NCBI RefSeq assembly: GCF_031846515.1
Contig: NZ_JAVRHO010000014.1
Span: forward strand, 45,715-109,714
DNA: 64,000 bases
Reading direction: 5' to 3'
Origin: Autumnicola lenta
Lineage (GTDB): Bacteria; Bacteroidota; Bacteroidia; Flavobacteriales; Flavobacteriaceae
Shown here: piece by piece, positions 26,221 through 35,256 of the stretch
Position numbering within the stretch: the stretch's first letter is position 1
Layout: every line of letters starts with the position of its first letter
Made by a program: the position numbers and the translations under genes
Notes under the pieces: model-generated
Database searches by the model: none
What the model was told of the DNA's origin: nothing
What the model saw: the letters and a program-made list of their open reading frames with translations, nothing else

Positions 26221-26735
26221 TTGTTAACACCTATTATATTATTATTTATTTCTTCTTTTTTAAAAATCTAAAAATGTAGATTATTATGGTGTGTTAATTT
26301 GTAGAACAATTTTATTGGTAATCGTTTGGTTTTTCACTTGTGATTTTTTCATAACAGTTTATCAACAGGGATAATAAAATATAAAGTGCTGATAGTCTTA
26401 ATACTTTAAGATTTACTTAACAATTGTCGATATTCAAATGTTAATAGTTTTTCTTCATTCTTTTCCAATAAACAGATGTTTATAAGACGAATTTGACTGC
26501 TGATAAGTTGCGCAAAAAATGACAAGTTATTTTTTCATTTATCCGTTTAATTTTTGCTATTGAAATTATTTCCGGCTCCACCAAATTAGTTTGTTAGATT
26601 CTGGTCCCGGGTTATCCACATAGTGTTGTCAATTAGAAGTAGCTGAAATTAAAGGGATTTCAAAAAGTAATTAACAATCGAAAAAGCGGAGGTTAATAAG
26701 GCTTTTTTTACCTTTGTTTCTCTAATCAAATAAAG
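26221..26735. other. 515-bp AT-rich intergenic region with DnaA-box-like sites
   Basis: No gene is visible on either strand. It contains one perfect TTATCCACA (26612-26620), a one-mismatch TTATCAACA (26359-26367), a small hairpin AATCTA/TAGATT (26265-26282) and several A/T tracts. A -7 element TACCTTTG at 26709-26716 serves rpiB. The length and composition are unlike the neighbouring gaps. An origin of replication is possible but not shown; by a rough base-composition estimate, about one perfect 9-base box is expected by chance per 64 kb. Confidence 0.4.
26709..26716 (+). promoter_or_regulatory. -7 element for rpiB
   Basis: TACCTTTG lies 20 bp before the rpiB start codon. Confidence 0.5.
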
Positions 26736-27170
26736 ATGAAAATAGCAATAGGAAACGATCACGCAGGTACTACGTATAAAGAAAAAGTAGTACAGTACCT
26801 TGAAAATAAAGGTATTGAAGTTATTAACTATGGAACAGATTCTGAAGAAAGCGTTGATTATCCAGATTTTGTACATCCGGTAGCTAAAGATGTTAGTGAT
26901 AAAAAGGTGGATCTTGGGATTATAATATGTGGTAGTGGTAACGGTGCAAATATGACTGCTAATAAACACCAGGCTATTCGCTCTGCACTTTGCTGGACTT
27001 CAGAAATTGCAGAATTAGCCCGTAGCCACAATAATGCAAATATACTTAGTGTCCCTGCCCGCTTTGTCTCTGTACACCAGACTATAGATATGGTTGATAC
27101 TTTTTTAAATACCAAATTTGAAGGAGGACGGCACCAGGAGCGAATTAACAAAATACCTTCAAAAGAATAA
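26736..27170 (+). CDS. rpiB: Ribose 5-phosphate isomerase B
   Basis: A 144-residue sugar-phosphate isomerase (RpiB/LacAB fold) that interconverts ribose 5-phosphate and ribulose 5-phosphate in the pentose phosphate pathway. The GNDHAG start motif and the active-site block CGSGNGANMTANK (C65) are present. Its stop codon directly abuts the ATG of the cation exporter gene. Confidence 0.95.
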   Translation: MKIAIGNDHAGTTYKEKVVQYLENKGIEVINYGTDSEESVDYPDFVHPVAKDVSDKKVDLGIIICGSGNGANMTANKHQAIRSALCWTSEIAELARSHNNANILSVPARFVSVHQTIDMVDTFLNTKFEGGRHQERINKIPSKE

Positions 27171-28079
27171 ATGGGGCATTCTCATAGCCATAACCATTCT
27201 CATGAGGTACAGGGGAAAAACCTGTTGATTTCTATTCTTCTTAATATAGGTATTACAGTTGCTCAAGTAATAGGTGGAGTGGTGAGTGGCAGTCTTGCCC
27301 TGCTTTCTGATGCATTGCACAATTTTAGCGATGTTATATCGCTTATAATTAGTTATATAGCAAATAAACTAGTAAAAAAGGAAGCCTCTTTAACCCGTAC
27401 CTTTGGATTAAAAAGAGCTGAAATAATTGCGGCGTTTGTAAATGCAGCTACGCTAATAGTTGTAGCTGTGTTGTTGATTAATGAAGCGGTACATCGGTTT
27501 CAACAGCCGCCAGATATAGATTCCAGTCTTGTTATATGGCTCTCATTACTTGCTATAGCTGGCAACGGTTTTAGCGTTCTTCTTTTAAAAAAAGATAGCA
27601 GCAGTAATATGAATATGCGTTCTGCTTATCTTCATCTGCTAACAGATCTTATGGCTTCTGTAGCAGTTTTGATTGGTGGGATTCTAATGAAATATTTTCA
27701 GTTATACTGGATAGACAGCGTTCTTACTCTGGCCATAGCAATTTACCTGGTAGTAGTTGGATGGGATTTATTAAAATCTTCGGTAAGGGTACTCATGTTA
27801 TTTACACCAGATGATCTCGCCCTTGAAGAAATTGTAAAGAAAATCAATGAAATTCCTGAAGTTAAGAATGTGCATCATGTACATGTTTGGCAGTTAAATG
27901 AAGAAGAAACGCATCTGGAAGCTCATATAGATTTTAATGAAGATATTTCACTCTCTCAATTCGATATTATATTGGATAAAATTGAGGATTTGGTTTACCA
28001 CGATTTCAACATTAACCATGTGAATATACAACCGGAATTTGGAAAATGTGATGTTAAAGATCTTGTTGTACAGGATTAA
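27171..28079 (+). CDS. Cation diffusion facilitator (zinc/cobalt exporter)
   Basis: A 302-residue transporter with a His-rich N-terminus (HSHSHNHSHE), six membrane helices, the helix 2 metal site SLALLSDALHNFSD and helix 5 LHLLTDLMAS, and a C-terminal cytoplasmic domain with HHVHVW. It matches the CzcD/ZitB type. It is translated directly after rpiB and 12 bp before the GNAT gene, which suggests an operon. Confidence 0.93.
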   Translation: MGHSHSHNHSHEVQGKNLLISILLNIGITVAQVIGGVVSGSLALLSDALHNFSDVISLIISYIANKLVKKEASLTRTFGLKRAEIIAAFVNAATLIVVAVLLINEAVHRFQQPPDIDSSLVIWLSLLAIAGNGFSVLLLKKDSSSNMNMRSAYLHLLTDLMASVAVLIGGILMKYFQLYWIDSVLTLAIAIYLVVVGWDLLKSSVRVLMLFTPDDLALEEIVKKINEIPEVKNVHHVHVWQLNEEETHLEAHIDFNEDISLSQFDIILDKIEDLVYHDFNINHVNIQPEFGKCDVKDLVVQD

Positions 28080-28091
28080 AAATTGAAATGA

Positions 28092-28538
28092 ATGAAGATA
28101 GAAATTAAGCGTTTTCAGGAATTAACTACAGAAGAATTATATCAGATTTTACAATTACGTTCTGAAATTTTTGTTGTTGAACAGGATTGCGTATACCAGG
28201 ATATTGATGGAAAAGATCAGAAAGCACTTCATGTTATAGGGTTTAAAGATAAAAACATAGTCGCCTATACCCGCTGTTTTGATAAAGGATTTTATTTTGA
28301 AGAAGCCTCTATAGGACGGGTTTTGGTAAAGCAAAATCATCGAAAAAACAATTATGGTCATCAAATCATGAAGGCTTCAATAGAGGCTATAAGAGAACAC
28401 TTCAAAACGGCAAATATCAGGCTTTCTGCTCAACAATATTTAGTAGAATTCTATAAAAGCCACGGATTTTCAACGACCGGTGAAGGTTATCTGGAAGATG
28501 GAATTCCGCATATAGCTATGGTCAACTCCAAAGATTAA
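28092..28538 (+). CDS. ElaA-like GNAT N-acetyltransferase
   Basis: A 148-residue GNAT protein starting IKRFQELTTEELYQILQLRSEIFVVEQ, the typical ElaA opening. The acetyl-CoA binding region is GRVLVKQNHRKNNYGHQIM. The acceptor is unknown. Its stop overlaps the 3' end of the converging S41 protease gene by 4 bp. Confidence 0.88.
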   Translation: MKIEIKRFQELTTEELYQILQLRSEIFVVEQDCVYQDIDGKDQKALHVIGFKDKNIVAYTRCFDKGFYFEEASIGRVLVKQNHRKNNYGHQIMKASIEAIREHFKTANIRLSAQQYLVEFYKSHGFSTTGEGYLEDGIPHIAMVNSKD

Positions 28539-30166
28539 TTCAGAATTTCAGCATAACGTTGTTGATTTTTAAATAGATCCTGAGCTTCAATTATTTCCGG
28601 ATTATGAACAACGTAGTAATCATAAAGTCCTTCCTTGTAGAAATACCTTTTAATAATTTCATCCGTAAGTAAACTGGTAATTTCAGGCTTTTTTTCTTCC
28701 AGTTCCTTAATTTTATATTGATCTATTTCAGAAGAAATGCTTTTGTACTCCTGGATGATTTTATCTTCGAAACCCTCTTTTTGAGCTGTTAAAAGCACTT
28801 CTTCCAGTTCCTTTTCTGTATCTGTTTGATAATAAAATCCTGAAGTTTTTAAAAATTCCCTGAAATTATCGTAATCACTCTGAGTTAATCTGAAATCCTG
28901 CAGGTTTTCCAGGTTATGTTTGTAATAATATTCCGTAGCAAAATCAAAAATGGCACTCTGTGTTAACAACGCCTGAGTAATGCCACTATATTCTGAAGTT
29001 TCCAGGCGTATATCAGGTAATATTCCGCCTCCATCAAAAACTGTCCTGCCGTTTCTTGTGGTGAACTGGTTGTAATCTTCAGTCTTTGTTCTAATAGCAT
29101 TTCCTTCTTCGTCCCTGCTGCGGTAATCCAGCGCCTGGATGCATCTTCCACTAGGGGTATAATACCTGGAAATGGTTACTTTTAACTGTGTACCATAAGC
29201 AAGTTCTTTTGGCCGCTGCACAAGCCCCTTTCCAAAACTTCTTGCGCCAATTATTACACCGCGATCCAGATCCTGAATGGCCCCGGCAACAATTTCACTT
29301 GCAGAAGCGCTCCTTCCATCCAAAAGAACTACCAATGGAACTTTTGTATCAACCGGTTCGTTTTGGGAAAAATATTCTTTGTTATATTTTTCAATAACAG
29401 ATTTGGTAGAAACAATTAGCTCGCCTTTATCAACAAAAATATTGCTAACATTAATTGCTTCAGAAAGAAGTCCGCCTGGATTTCCCCTAAGATCAAGAAT
29501 AATTTTTTGAGCACCTTGATTTTTTAAATCCTTTAATGCCCGAGCAGTTTCCACAGCAGCTTTTGCATTAAACCTGGATAACACAATGTAACCACTATTA
29601 TCTTCTAATAACTTATAATAGGGAACAGCCTTTAAATTTACAGATCCACGGGTGAGGGTGGTGGTTTTTACTTCTCCCTGTCGCCGGTAAGTAAAATCAA
29701 TAGTAGAATTTTCGGCTCCATTTAGCAGTTCTCCCGCATCTTCTTCAAAATCTGATACATCGATATTACCTATTTTTATTATTTCATCTCCTGCTTTTAA
29801 TCCGGCTTTATCTGCAGGATAACCTTTATAAGGCTCAACAATGGTAATGGCATCTTTTCCCATTTTTATTGTTGCCCCTATCCCCGTATATTCGCCCGAA
29901 TTATTGATTCTTGCCGCTTCAACATCCTGCTCATTCCAGTAGTTGGTATAAGGATCCAGATCCTGGAGCATGGCCTTTATAGCCGTATCCATCAATTGTG
30001 GAGGATTGGTTTCATCAACATAATTCATGTTGATTTCCTTAAAGAGGGTAGTAAAAATTTCTATTTGCTTGGCAATTTCAAAAAAGTCTGTTTTAAAACT
30101 TACGCTGCTAAAAAATATTACAGCACCAACTGCGAGAACTCCTGCTCTTTTAACTAATTTTCCCAT
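28535..30166 (-). CDS. S41 family C-terminal processing peptidase
   Basis: A 543-residue periplasmic serine protease with an N-terminal membrane or signal segment (about residues 5-24), a PDZ domain near residues 90-165 (IVEPYKGYPADKAGLKAGDEI) and an S41 catalytic domain with the nucleophile in DGRSASASEIVAGA and the lysine in SFGKGLVQ. A long C-terminal helical region follows. Tail-specific proteases of this type trim or degrade envelope proteins. It overlaps rnpA by 13 bp, so the two are translationally linked. Confidence 0.94.
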   Translation of the reverse strand: MGKLVKRAGVLAVGAVIFFSSVSFKTDFFEIAKQIEIFTTLFKEINMNYVDETNPPQLMDTAIKAMLQDLDPYTNYWNEQDVEAARINNSGEYTGIGATIKMGKDAITIVEPYKGYPADKAGLKAGDEIIKIGNIDVSDFEEDAGELLNGAENSTIDFTYRRQGEVKTTTLTRGSVNLKAVPYYKLLEDNSGYIVLSRFNAKAAVETARALKDLKNQGAQKIILDLRGNPGGLLSEAINVSNIFVDKGELIVSTKSVIEKYNKEYFSQNEPVDTKVPLVVLLDGRSASASEIVAGAIQDLDRGVIIGARSFGKGLVQRPKELAYGTQLKVTISRYYTPSGRCIQALDYRSRDEEGNAIRTKTEDYNQFTTRNGRTVFDGGGILPDIRLETSEYSGITQALLTQSAIFDFATEYYYKHNLENLQDFRLTQSDYDNFREFLKTSGFYYQTDTEKELEEVLLTAQKEGFEDKIIQEYKSISSEIDQYKIKELEEKKPEITSLLTDEIIKRYFYKEGLYDYYVVHNPEIIEAQDLFKNQQRYAEILN

Positions 30167-30534
30167 GTCTCTTTCTCTTTAAATTTCCCCATCAACTTCT
30201 CCATAGCTTTAAAAAGTTCTTCATAACCCATTTCTTTAGGAGTCATGTAGAGAATCATAAACGCATAAGAAGTACCGGATGCATTGGTTACAAGATACTT
30301 ATTTTTTCGATAAGCCTCACGCATTAAACGCTTTATACGGTTGCGCTGTACTGCTGTTTTTACTATTCTTTTAGGAACAGAAACCCCGGTTTGAAACTGC
30401 ACATGCTGCTTGTTTTCAATCGGTAAATATATTAGCCGCAACGGAAAGCTCTTCACTGATTTTCCCTTCTGAAAAAGGATTTCAATCAGTTTTTTACTCT
30501 TAAGTTTTTCTTTTCTTCCGAAGCTTTCATCCAT
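30154..30534 (-). CDS. rnpA: Ribonuclease P protein component
   Basis: A 126-residue basic protein that with the rnpB RNA processes tRNA 5' ends. The signature RNRIKRLMREAYRKNK lies near residues 78-94 and the N-terminus FGRKEKLKSKKLIEILFQKG is typical. rpmH is not adjacent here; the pairing with an S41 protease gene replaces the classical rpmH-rnpA order, as in many Bacteroidota. Confidence 0.95.
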   Translation of the reverse strand: MDESFGRKEKLKSKKLIEILFQKGKSVKSFPLRLIYLPIENKQHVQFQTGVSVPKRIVKTAVQRNRIKRLMREAYRKNKYLVTNASGTSYAFMILYMTPKEMGYEELFKAMEKLMGKFKEKETWEN

Positions 30535-30713
30535 GGGTCAAAAATAAGCATAGAATTAAATCTGTTCCTCCGGAATTTCTTTTTTATCATCAAAAAAAGC
30601 CTGAAAGTGATAATTGTTATTCAAAAGATATTCCGAAATCTGTTTAAAAACCTTGAAATATCTTCTGAAGTAACAAATTAAACCTTCAGGCTTGTTGCGG
30701 AAGCTTTTATTTT

Positions 30714-32600
30714 TTATTCACCGGTACCTGGTGACTCTGCCGTATATTCGTTATTGCTCCTGTCTATATCTGCCATTAACTGTGACTCATCCAGAACTAT
30801 GGACGATATTTGGCTTTTTTCGGCATCGATCTTAAGTTCATAAGTTGGATATGCCCAGGCCCAATCTTCTTTCACAGTTCTGTTTGTTGCTCCAGAAGCA
30901 GGCTTTTCCCATCTCATTTGCTGCAAAGGAATATAAAAAAGTTCCTTTTCTCCATCGTTATACGTAACGCTAACTTCAACAGGCATTGGCATGGCTCCAT
31001 TCCTTTTTAAATTAACAGTGGTAGCATTTCCTTCAGATTCAACAGATTCTATAGCATAATCTATAACGTTTGTAGTTCGTGTCCAGTCTGTTAAATACCA
31101 GTCAAGTTCTGCTCCAGATACTTTTTCAGCAATTCTTATAAAATCATTTGGAGTAGGATGTTTAAATTTCCACTCGTCATAGTATTTTTTCAATGTTTTC
31201 TGAAGATTTTCTTCGCCAATTATATATCCTAATTGCGCCAGAAAAACAGCACCTTTGGAATATGCTGCAGCACCGTAGGCAAAATTATAATTATAACGAT
31301 CTGCATGCGTAGATTGAGGCTGTTCCACACCACTTTGGGCCAGCTGAAAATATCCTCTGTAAGAACCTGTATGCGGATTTTCCTCATTCGTGTTTATTAC
31401 TTCGTTCATAGCTATGTCTGAAATATAGGAGGTAAAACCTTCGTCCATCCATTCGTGCTTAGACTCGTTTGTGGCCAATAAATGCTGAAACCAGGCGTGT
31501 GCCATCTCATGAGCCGTAACTCCTACCAGGCTACCAAAACTTCTTTCGCCGGTAATGAGTGTAAGCATGGCATACTCCATACCACCGTCTCCACCTTGTA
31601 CAACAGAATATTGATCCCATGGATAAGGCCCTATATTTTCATTAAAAAACAGCAGAAGTTCCTCTGTTTTTGGCTGAAGGTTTTTCCAGTTTTCCTTTAT
31701 TTCAGGATTATCCTTGTAAAGAAAATGAAGCACAGTTCCATCTTGTGCAGTTATTTTATCATGAATATATTCGGGATCTGCAGCCCAGGTAAAATCGTGA
31801 ACTTGTGGAGCAACAAAGTGCCAGGTTAAGTTATTACCTCTGTTTCTTTTAACTTTAGTTCCTTCTTCTTCATAACCATACCCAATTTCATCTGCATTCT
31901 GAAGATATCCCGTGCTTCCAAGAATATATTCTTTATCTATTGTGATTTTCACATCGTAATTACCCCATACGCCGTGGAATTCCCTGCCGATATATGGATC
32001 TGCGTGCCATCCTTCAAAATCATATTCTGCTAATTTCGGGTACCACTGGCTCATGGAAAGTGCAACACCTTCGGCACTGTTTCTTCCTGAACGACGTATT
32101 TGTAAAGGAACCTGGCCTTCAAATCCCATTTTAAAAGTGGTTTTCTCTCTGGGAAGTATGGGTTCTTCAAGATTTACTTCCAGCACGGTTCCCACCTCTT
32201 CAAATTGAAGATAATTGCCATTTTGCGAGAGTGACTTAACTCTCAAATATCCCATTTCATCTGGCTGTAATTTCGAAATTCTACTTTCATATTGCGGATT
32301 CTCCCTTGTACCCAAATTATTAGTCATTCTAGCATCTGGATCTGGAATATTCTGAAGCCTGATATCCATTTCACTTCCTGGCTGAAAAGCATTAAAATAA
32401 AGATGATAAAAAACTTTATTAAGAGTATCTGGGGAATTGTTTGTGTACTCCAGCTCCTGTGTACCGGTGTATTTATAATTTTCTACATCCATTTCCACCT
32501 CCATAGTATAATCTACATGTTGCTGCCAGTAATTAATACTATTTTGAGCGTTTAGAATGGCTATATTGAATAAAAATATGCTTAAAAGAATCTTTTTCAT
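30714..32600 (-). CDS. M1 family metallopeptidase (aminopeptidase N-like), exported
   Basis: A 628-residue protein with a signal peptide (MKKILLSIFLFNIAILNA), the exopeptidase motif GGMEY and the zinc motif HEMAHAWFQHLL with the downstream glutamate in WMDEGFTSY. It would remove N-terminal residues from peptides in the periplasm. It is the last of four minus-strand genes: KefB-type antiporter, MBL hydrolase, S8 protease, M1 peptidase, with 51 bp between it and the S8 gene. Confidence 0.94.
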   Translation of the reverse strand: MKKILLSIFLFNIAILNAQNSINYWQQHVDYTMEVEMDVENYKYTGTQELEYTNNSPDTLNKVFYHLYFNAFQPGSEMDIRLQNIPDPDARMTNNLGTRENPQYESRISKLQPDEMGYLRVKSLSQNGNYLQFEEVGTVLEVNLEEPILPREKTTFKMGFEGQVPLQIRRSGRNSAEGVALSMSQWYPKLAEYDFEGWHADPYIGREFHGVWGNYDVKITIDKEYILGSTGYLQNADEIGYGYEEEGTKVKRNRGNNLTWHFVAPQVHDFTWAADPEYIHDKITAQDGTVLHFLYKDNPEIKENWKNLQPKTEELLLFFNENIGPYPWDQYSVVQGGDGGMEYAMLTLITGERSFGSLVGVTAHEMAHAWFQHLLATNESKHEWMDEGFTSYISDIAMNEVINTNEENPHTGSYRGYFQLAQSGVEQPQSTHADRYNYNFAYGAAAYSKGAVFLAQLGYIIGEENLQKTLKKYYDEWKFKHPTPNDFIRIAEKVSGAELDWYLTDWTRTTNVIDYAIESVESEGNATTVNLKRNGAMPMPVEVSVTYNDGEKELFYIPLQQMRWEKPASGATNRTVKEDWAWAYPTYELKIDAEKSQISSIVLDESQLMADIDRSNNEYTAESPGTGE

Positions 32601-32651
32601 CTATCTGAATTTATTAAAAAATGATATTTTTAGGGGTTAAAAATTTACTTC

Positions 32652-34346
32652 TTAAAGGTTCGTTTCACCTCTTGATACCTTATCTGCAAGGATAAATGCA
32701 TTATACATATTCACCATTTTACCAGATTTTGATAATTCGTTAAAGTTTTTGGTGCTTTGTCCCTGCTCTCCAATCAATACCATAGTTGCGGTAGATAGTC
32801 CGCTTTGCATAATAATTTCCTTTACCTGGGCTGCTTTTAATTTTGGATAATAAGAGCGTATCATAGCAGCAACACCGCTAACTGCCGGAGCGGCCATAGA
32901 AGTTCCCTGCAAGAATTCATATTCATTATTGGGAGTAGTAGACCAGATTTTACTTCCCGGAGCAAAAACATCTACATTTGTTCTTCCATAATTTGAAAAA
33001 CCGGAAACCAGTTCTGAGCCATATTCGAAATTTAGCGCTCCTACTGTAAGGAAGCTATTACTTATTTCTTCCGGTACTTCAGGAGATTGATCGTTTGGAT
33101 AAACCATTGTCTGGTCCAGATCAATACTTTCATTACCGGCAGCATTAACAATCAGCACGTCATTTTCCGCAGCATATCTTAGCTCGTCCATTACCCATTC
33201 CGGATTTGTAGAAAAGTATTTACCAAAGCTTGTGTTAATAATTTTAGCTCCATTATCTACGGCATAACGTATGGCCAGTGCGATATCTTTATCATATTCA
33301 TCTCCATCCGGGACTGCACGAATAGCCATGATTTCTACGTTATTGGCTACCCCATCTATACCAATGTTGTTATTGCGTTGTGCAGCAATAATTCCGGCTA
33401 CATGTGTACCGTGTTTTACATTCTCCTTATCTGGAGTAGGACCATCTACATCATTATTTCCGTAATCTGTATCGGTAATATCATAGCTATTATCACCTAC
33501 TACTGCCCTACCGTCTAAATCAAGGTTAAGATGCGAATCCAACCTGGTATCGTAATAATCAATAGCCTCATCAAGTTCTTCTAAAGCTTCAGGAATATTT
33601 TCATTTACATTATTCTGAATTTGAGCCAGCATTCCTTTATACTGCGCCATTTGCTGATCTTCAGGCTGAAATGCTGAAAGTTCTGCTTTGCTATAATCTT
33701 CTTTCCCAAGTTTTTTAGAAACGGCCTGATGAGCTGCAGTAAGCTGCTCCCTTATCTGGATGTACTGTTGCTTATTTTGATTGACTTCGGTCAGCTCTTT
33801 ATTATATTCTTCTTTAGAACGTTGGTACAAAATAAATTCCTGCCGGTCTGCTGTGCTTATAGAGCTTGCCGGTTTTCCTTCATATTTTGGTTTAAGTCGC
33901 TTGTAAATACGTACATATTCCATATTCTCTTCTAAGGCATCGCCAAGAAAATTCCAGCCGTGAATATCATCTACATATCCATTTTTATCATCGTCTCTGT
34001 TATTTCCGGGAATTTCGTCGGAGTTCGTCCAGATTATATTCTGGAGATCTTCATGTTCGATATCCACGCCGCTATCTATCACACCCACGATAACCGTCTT
34101 GCCTTTGTGATTCTGTATAATTTCGTCATAAGCACGGTTAACGCTCATACCAGGAATTGTGTCATATCTTAAGTCTGCAGCGCTCCAGTTTTTGAGTTGT
34201 GCTTCAGACAAATCTGTCACTTTTAATGGGATGGAATCTATTCTTTCAATAGGTGTAGAAACTAGACGTGGAGCTGTACTTCCACAAGCGGAAAGCATAG
34301 CTGCAGCTGTTACCGCCAGGAAAGATTTATAAACAGGTATTCTCAT
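32652..34346 (-). CDS. S8 (subtilisin-like) serine peptidase lipoprotein
   Basis: A 564-residue protein with a lipoprotein signal (lipobox LSAC, C21). The catalytic triad is visible: Asp in GVIDSGVDIEHEDL, His in HGTHVAGIIAA and Ser in GTSMAAPAVSGVAA. About 170 helical residues are inserted between the Asp and His blocks, an arrangement common in Bacteroidota S8 proteases. It is probably envelope-anchored. It follows the MBL hydrolase gene by 9 bp. Confidence 0.94.
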   Translation of the reverse strand: MRIPVYKSFLAVTAAAMLSACGSTAPRLVSTPIERIDSIPLKVTDLSEAQLKNWSAADLRYDTIPGMSVNRAYDEIIQNHKGKTVIVGVIDSGVDIEHEDLQNIIWTNSDEIPGNNRDDDKNGYVDDIHGWNFLGDALEENMEYVRIYKRLKPKYEGKPASSISTADRQEFILYQRSKEEYNKELTEVNQNKQQYIQIREQLTAAHQAVSKKLGKEDYSKAELSAFQPEDQQMAQYKGMLAQIQNNVNENIPEALEELDEAIDYYDTRLDSHLNLDLDGRAVVGDNSYDITDTDYGNNDVDGPTPDKENVKHGTHVAGIIAAQRNNNIGIDGVANNVEIMAIRAVPDGDEYDKDIALAIRYAVDNGAKIINTSFGKYFSTNPEWVMDELRYAAENDVLIVNAAGNESIDLDQTMVYPNDQSPEVPEEISNSFLTVGALNFEYGSELVSGFSNYGRTNVDVFAPGSKIWSTTPNNEYEFLQGTSMAAPAVSGVAAMIRSYYPKLKAAQVKEIIMQSGLSTATMVLIGEQGQSTKNFNELSKSGKMVNMYNAFILADKVSRGETNL

Positions 34347-34355
34347 AAATTACTT

Positions 34356-35222
34356 TTAATTAAAAACTTCTTCAAATTTTAGGGATTGGTCCATTCTCAC
34401 TCCCTTTTCTGTATGCTTAAGGGTAATAATTTCATTATTTGCATCGTGTTCCATAAACAAGAAATAGTCCTCATCTGCTGCTTTGTTCAGGAAAATTTTC
34501 TTTTCCGGAAGGGTAAGCAACGGTCTGGTATCAAAACCCATCACATAAGGCAAAGGAATATGGCCAGCTGTTGGTAAAAGATCTGCCATAAAAACCAAAG
34601 TTTTGCCTCTATAATGAATATGAGGGATCATTTGTTTATCGGTATGTCCATCAACAAATAATGCGCCAAACCCCAACTCTTCAGATTCTGCATAGTTTTG
34701 CTTATCTCCGTTGCGCTCCATAAAATGTAGTTGTCCGCTTTCTTCCATTGGGAGAATATTCTCTTTTAAAAAAGAGGCTTTCTCCCGTGCGTTAGGCTGT
34801 GTGGCCCATAACCAGTGCTTTTCATTGCTCCAGAACTTCGCATTTTTAAAGGCTGGTTCGTAACCGGTCTGATCTTTGTTCCATTGGATAGCACCACCGC
34901 AATGATCAAAATGAAGATGTGTCAAAAAGACATCCGTAATATCATCACGGTGAAAGCCGTACTTTTTTAAGGATTTATCGATGGAATGGTCACCCCATGG
35001 GTAGTAGTAGCTAAAAAATTTCTCACTTTGCTTACTTCCCATTCCCGTATCTATGAGGATAAGTTTATCACCGTCTTCAATAAGCAAACAGCGTGCGGCA
35101 ATATCTATCATGTTGTTGGCATCAGCGGGGTTTGTACGAGACCAAAGGCTTTTTGGAACAACTCCAAACATGGCCCCTCCATCGAGTTTAAAATTTCCTG
35201 CTTCAATTGGATATAAATTCAT
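34356..35222 (-). CDS. MBL fold metallo-hydrolase
   Basis: A 288-residue soluble metallo-beta-lactamase-fold enzyme with the metal motif HLHFDHCGG near residue 102, a later DGHTDKQ block and an MEHDANNE C-terminal ligand. It resembles the quorum-quenching lactonase-like group in general layout, but the substrate is not known and no regulatory neighbours support a lactonase role. It lies between the antiporter and S8 protease genes. Confidence 0.9.
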   Translation of the reverse strand: MNLYPIEAGNFKLDGGAMFGVVPKSLWSRTNPADANNMIDIAARCLLIEDGDKLILIDTGMGSKQSEKFFSYYYPWGDHSIDKSLKKYGFHRDDITDVFLTHLHFDHCGGAIQWNKDQTGYEPAFKNAKFWSNEKHWLWATQPNAREKASFLKENILPMEESGQLHFMERNGDKQNYAESEELGFGALFVDGHTDKQMIPHIHYRGKTLVFMADLLPTAGHIPLPYVMGFDTRPLLTLPEKKIFLNKAADEDYFLFMEHDANNEIITLKHTEKGVRMDQSLKFEEVFN

Positions 35223-35256
35223 GTAATGTAAATTGTTTTGTTTTTAATAAAAATAT

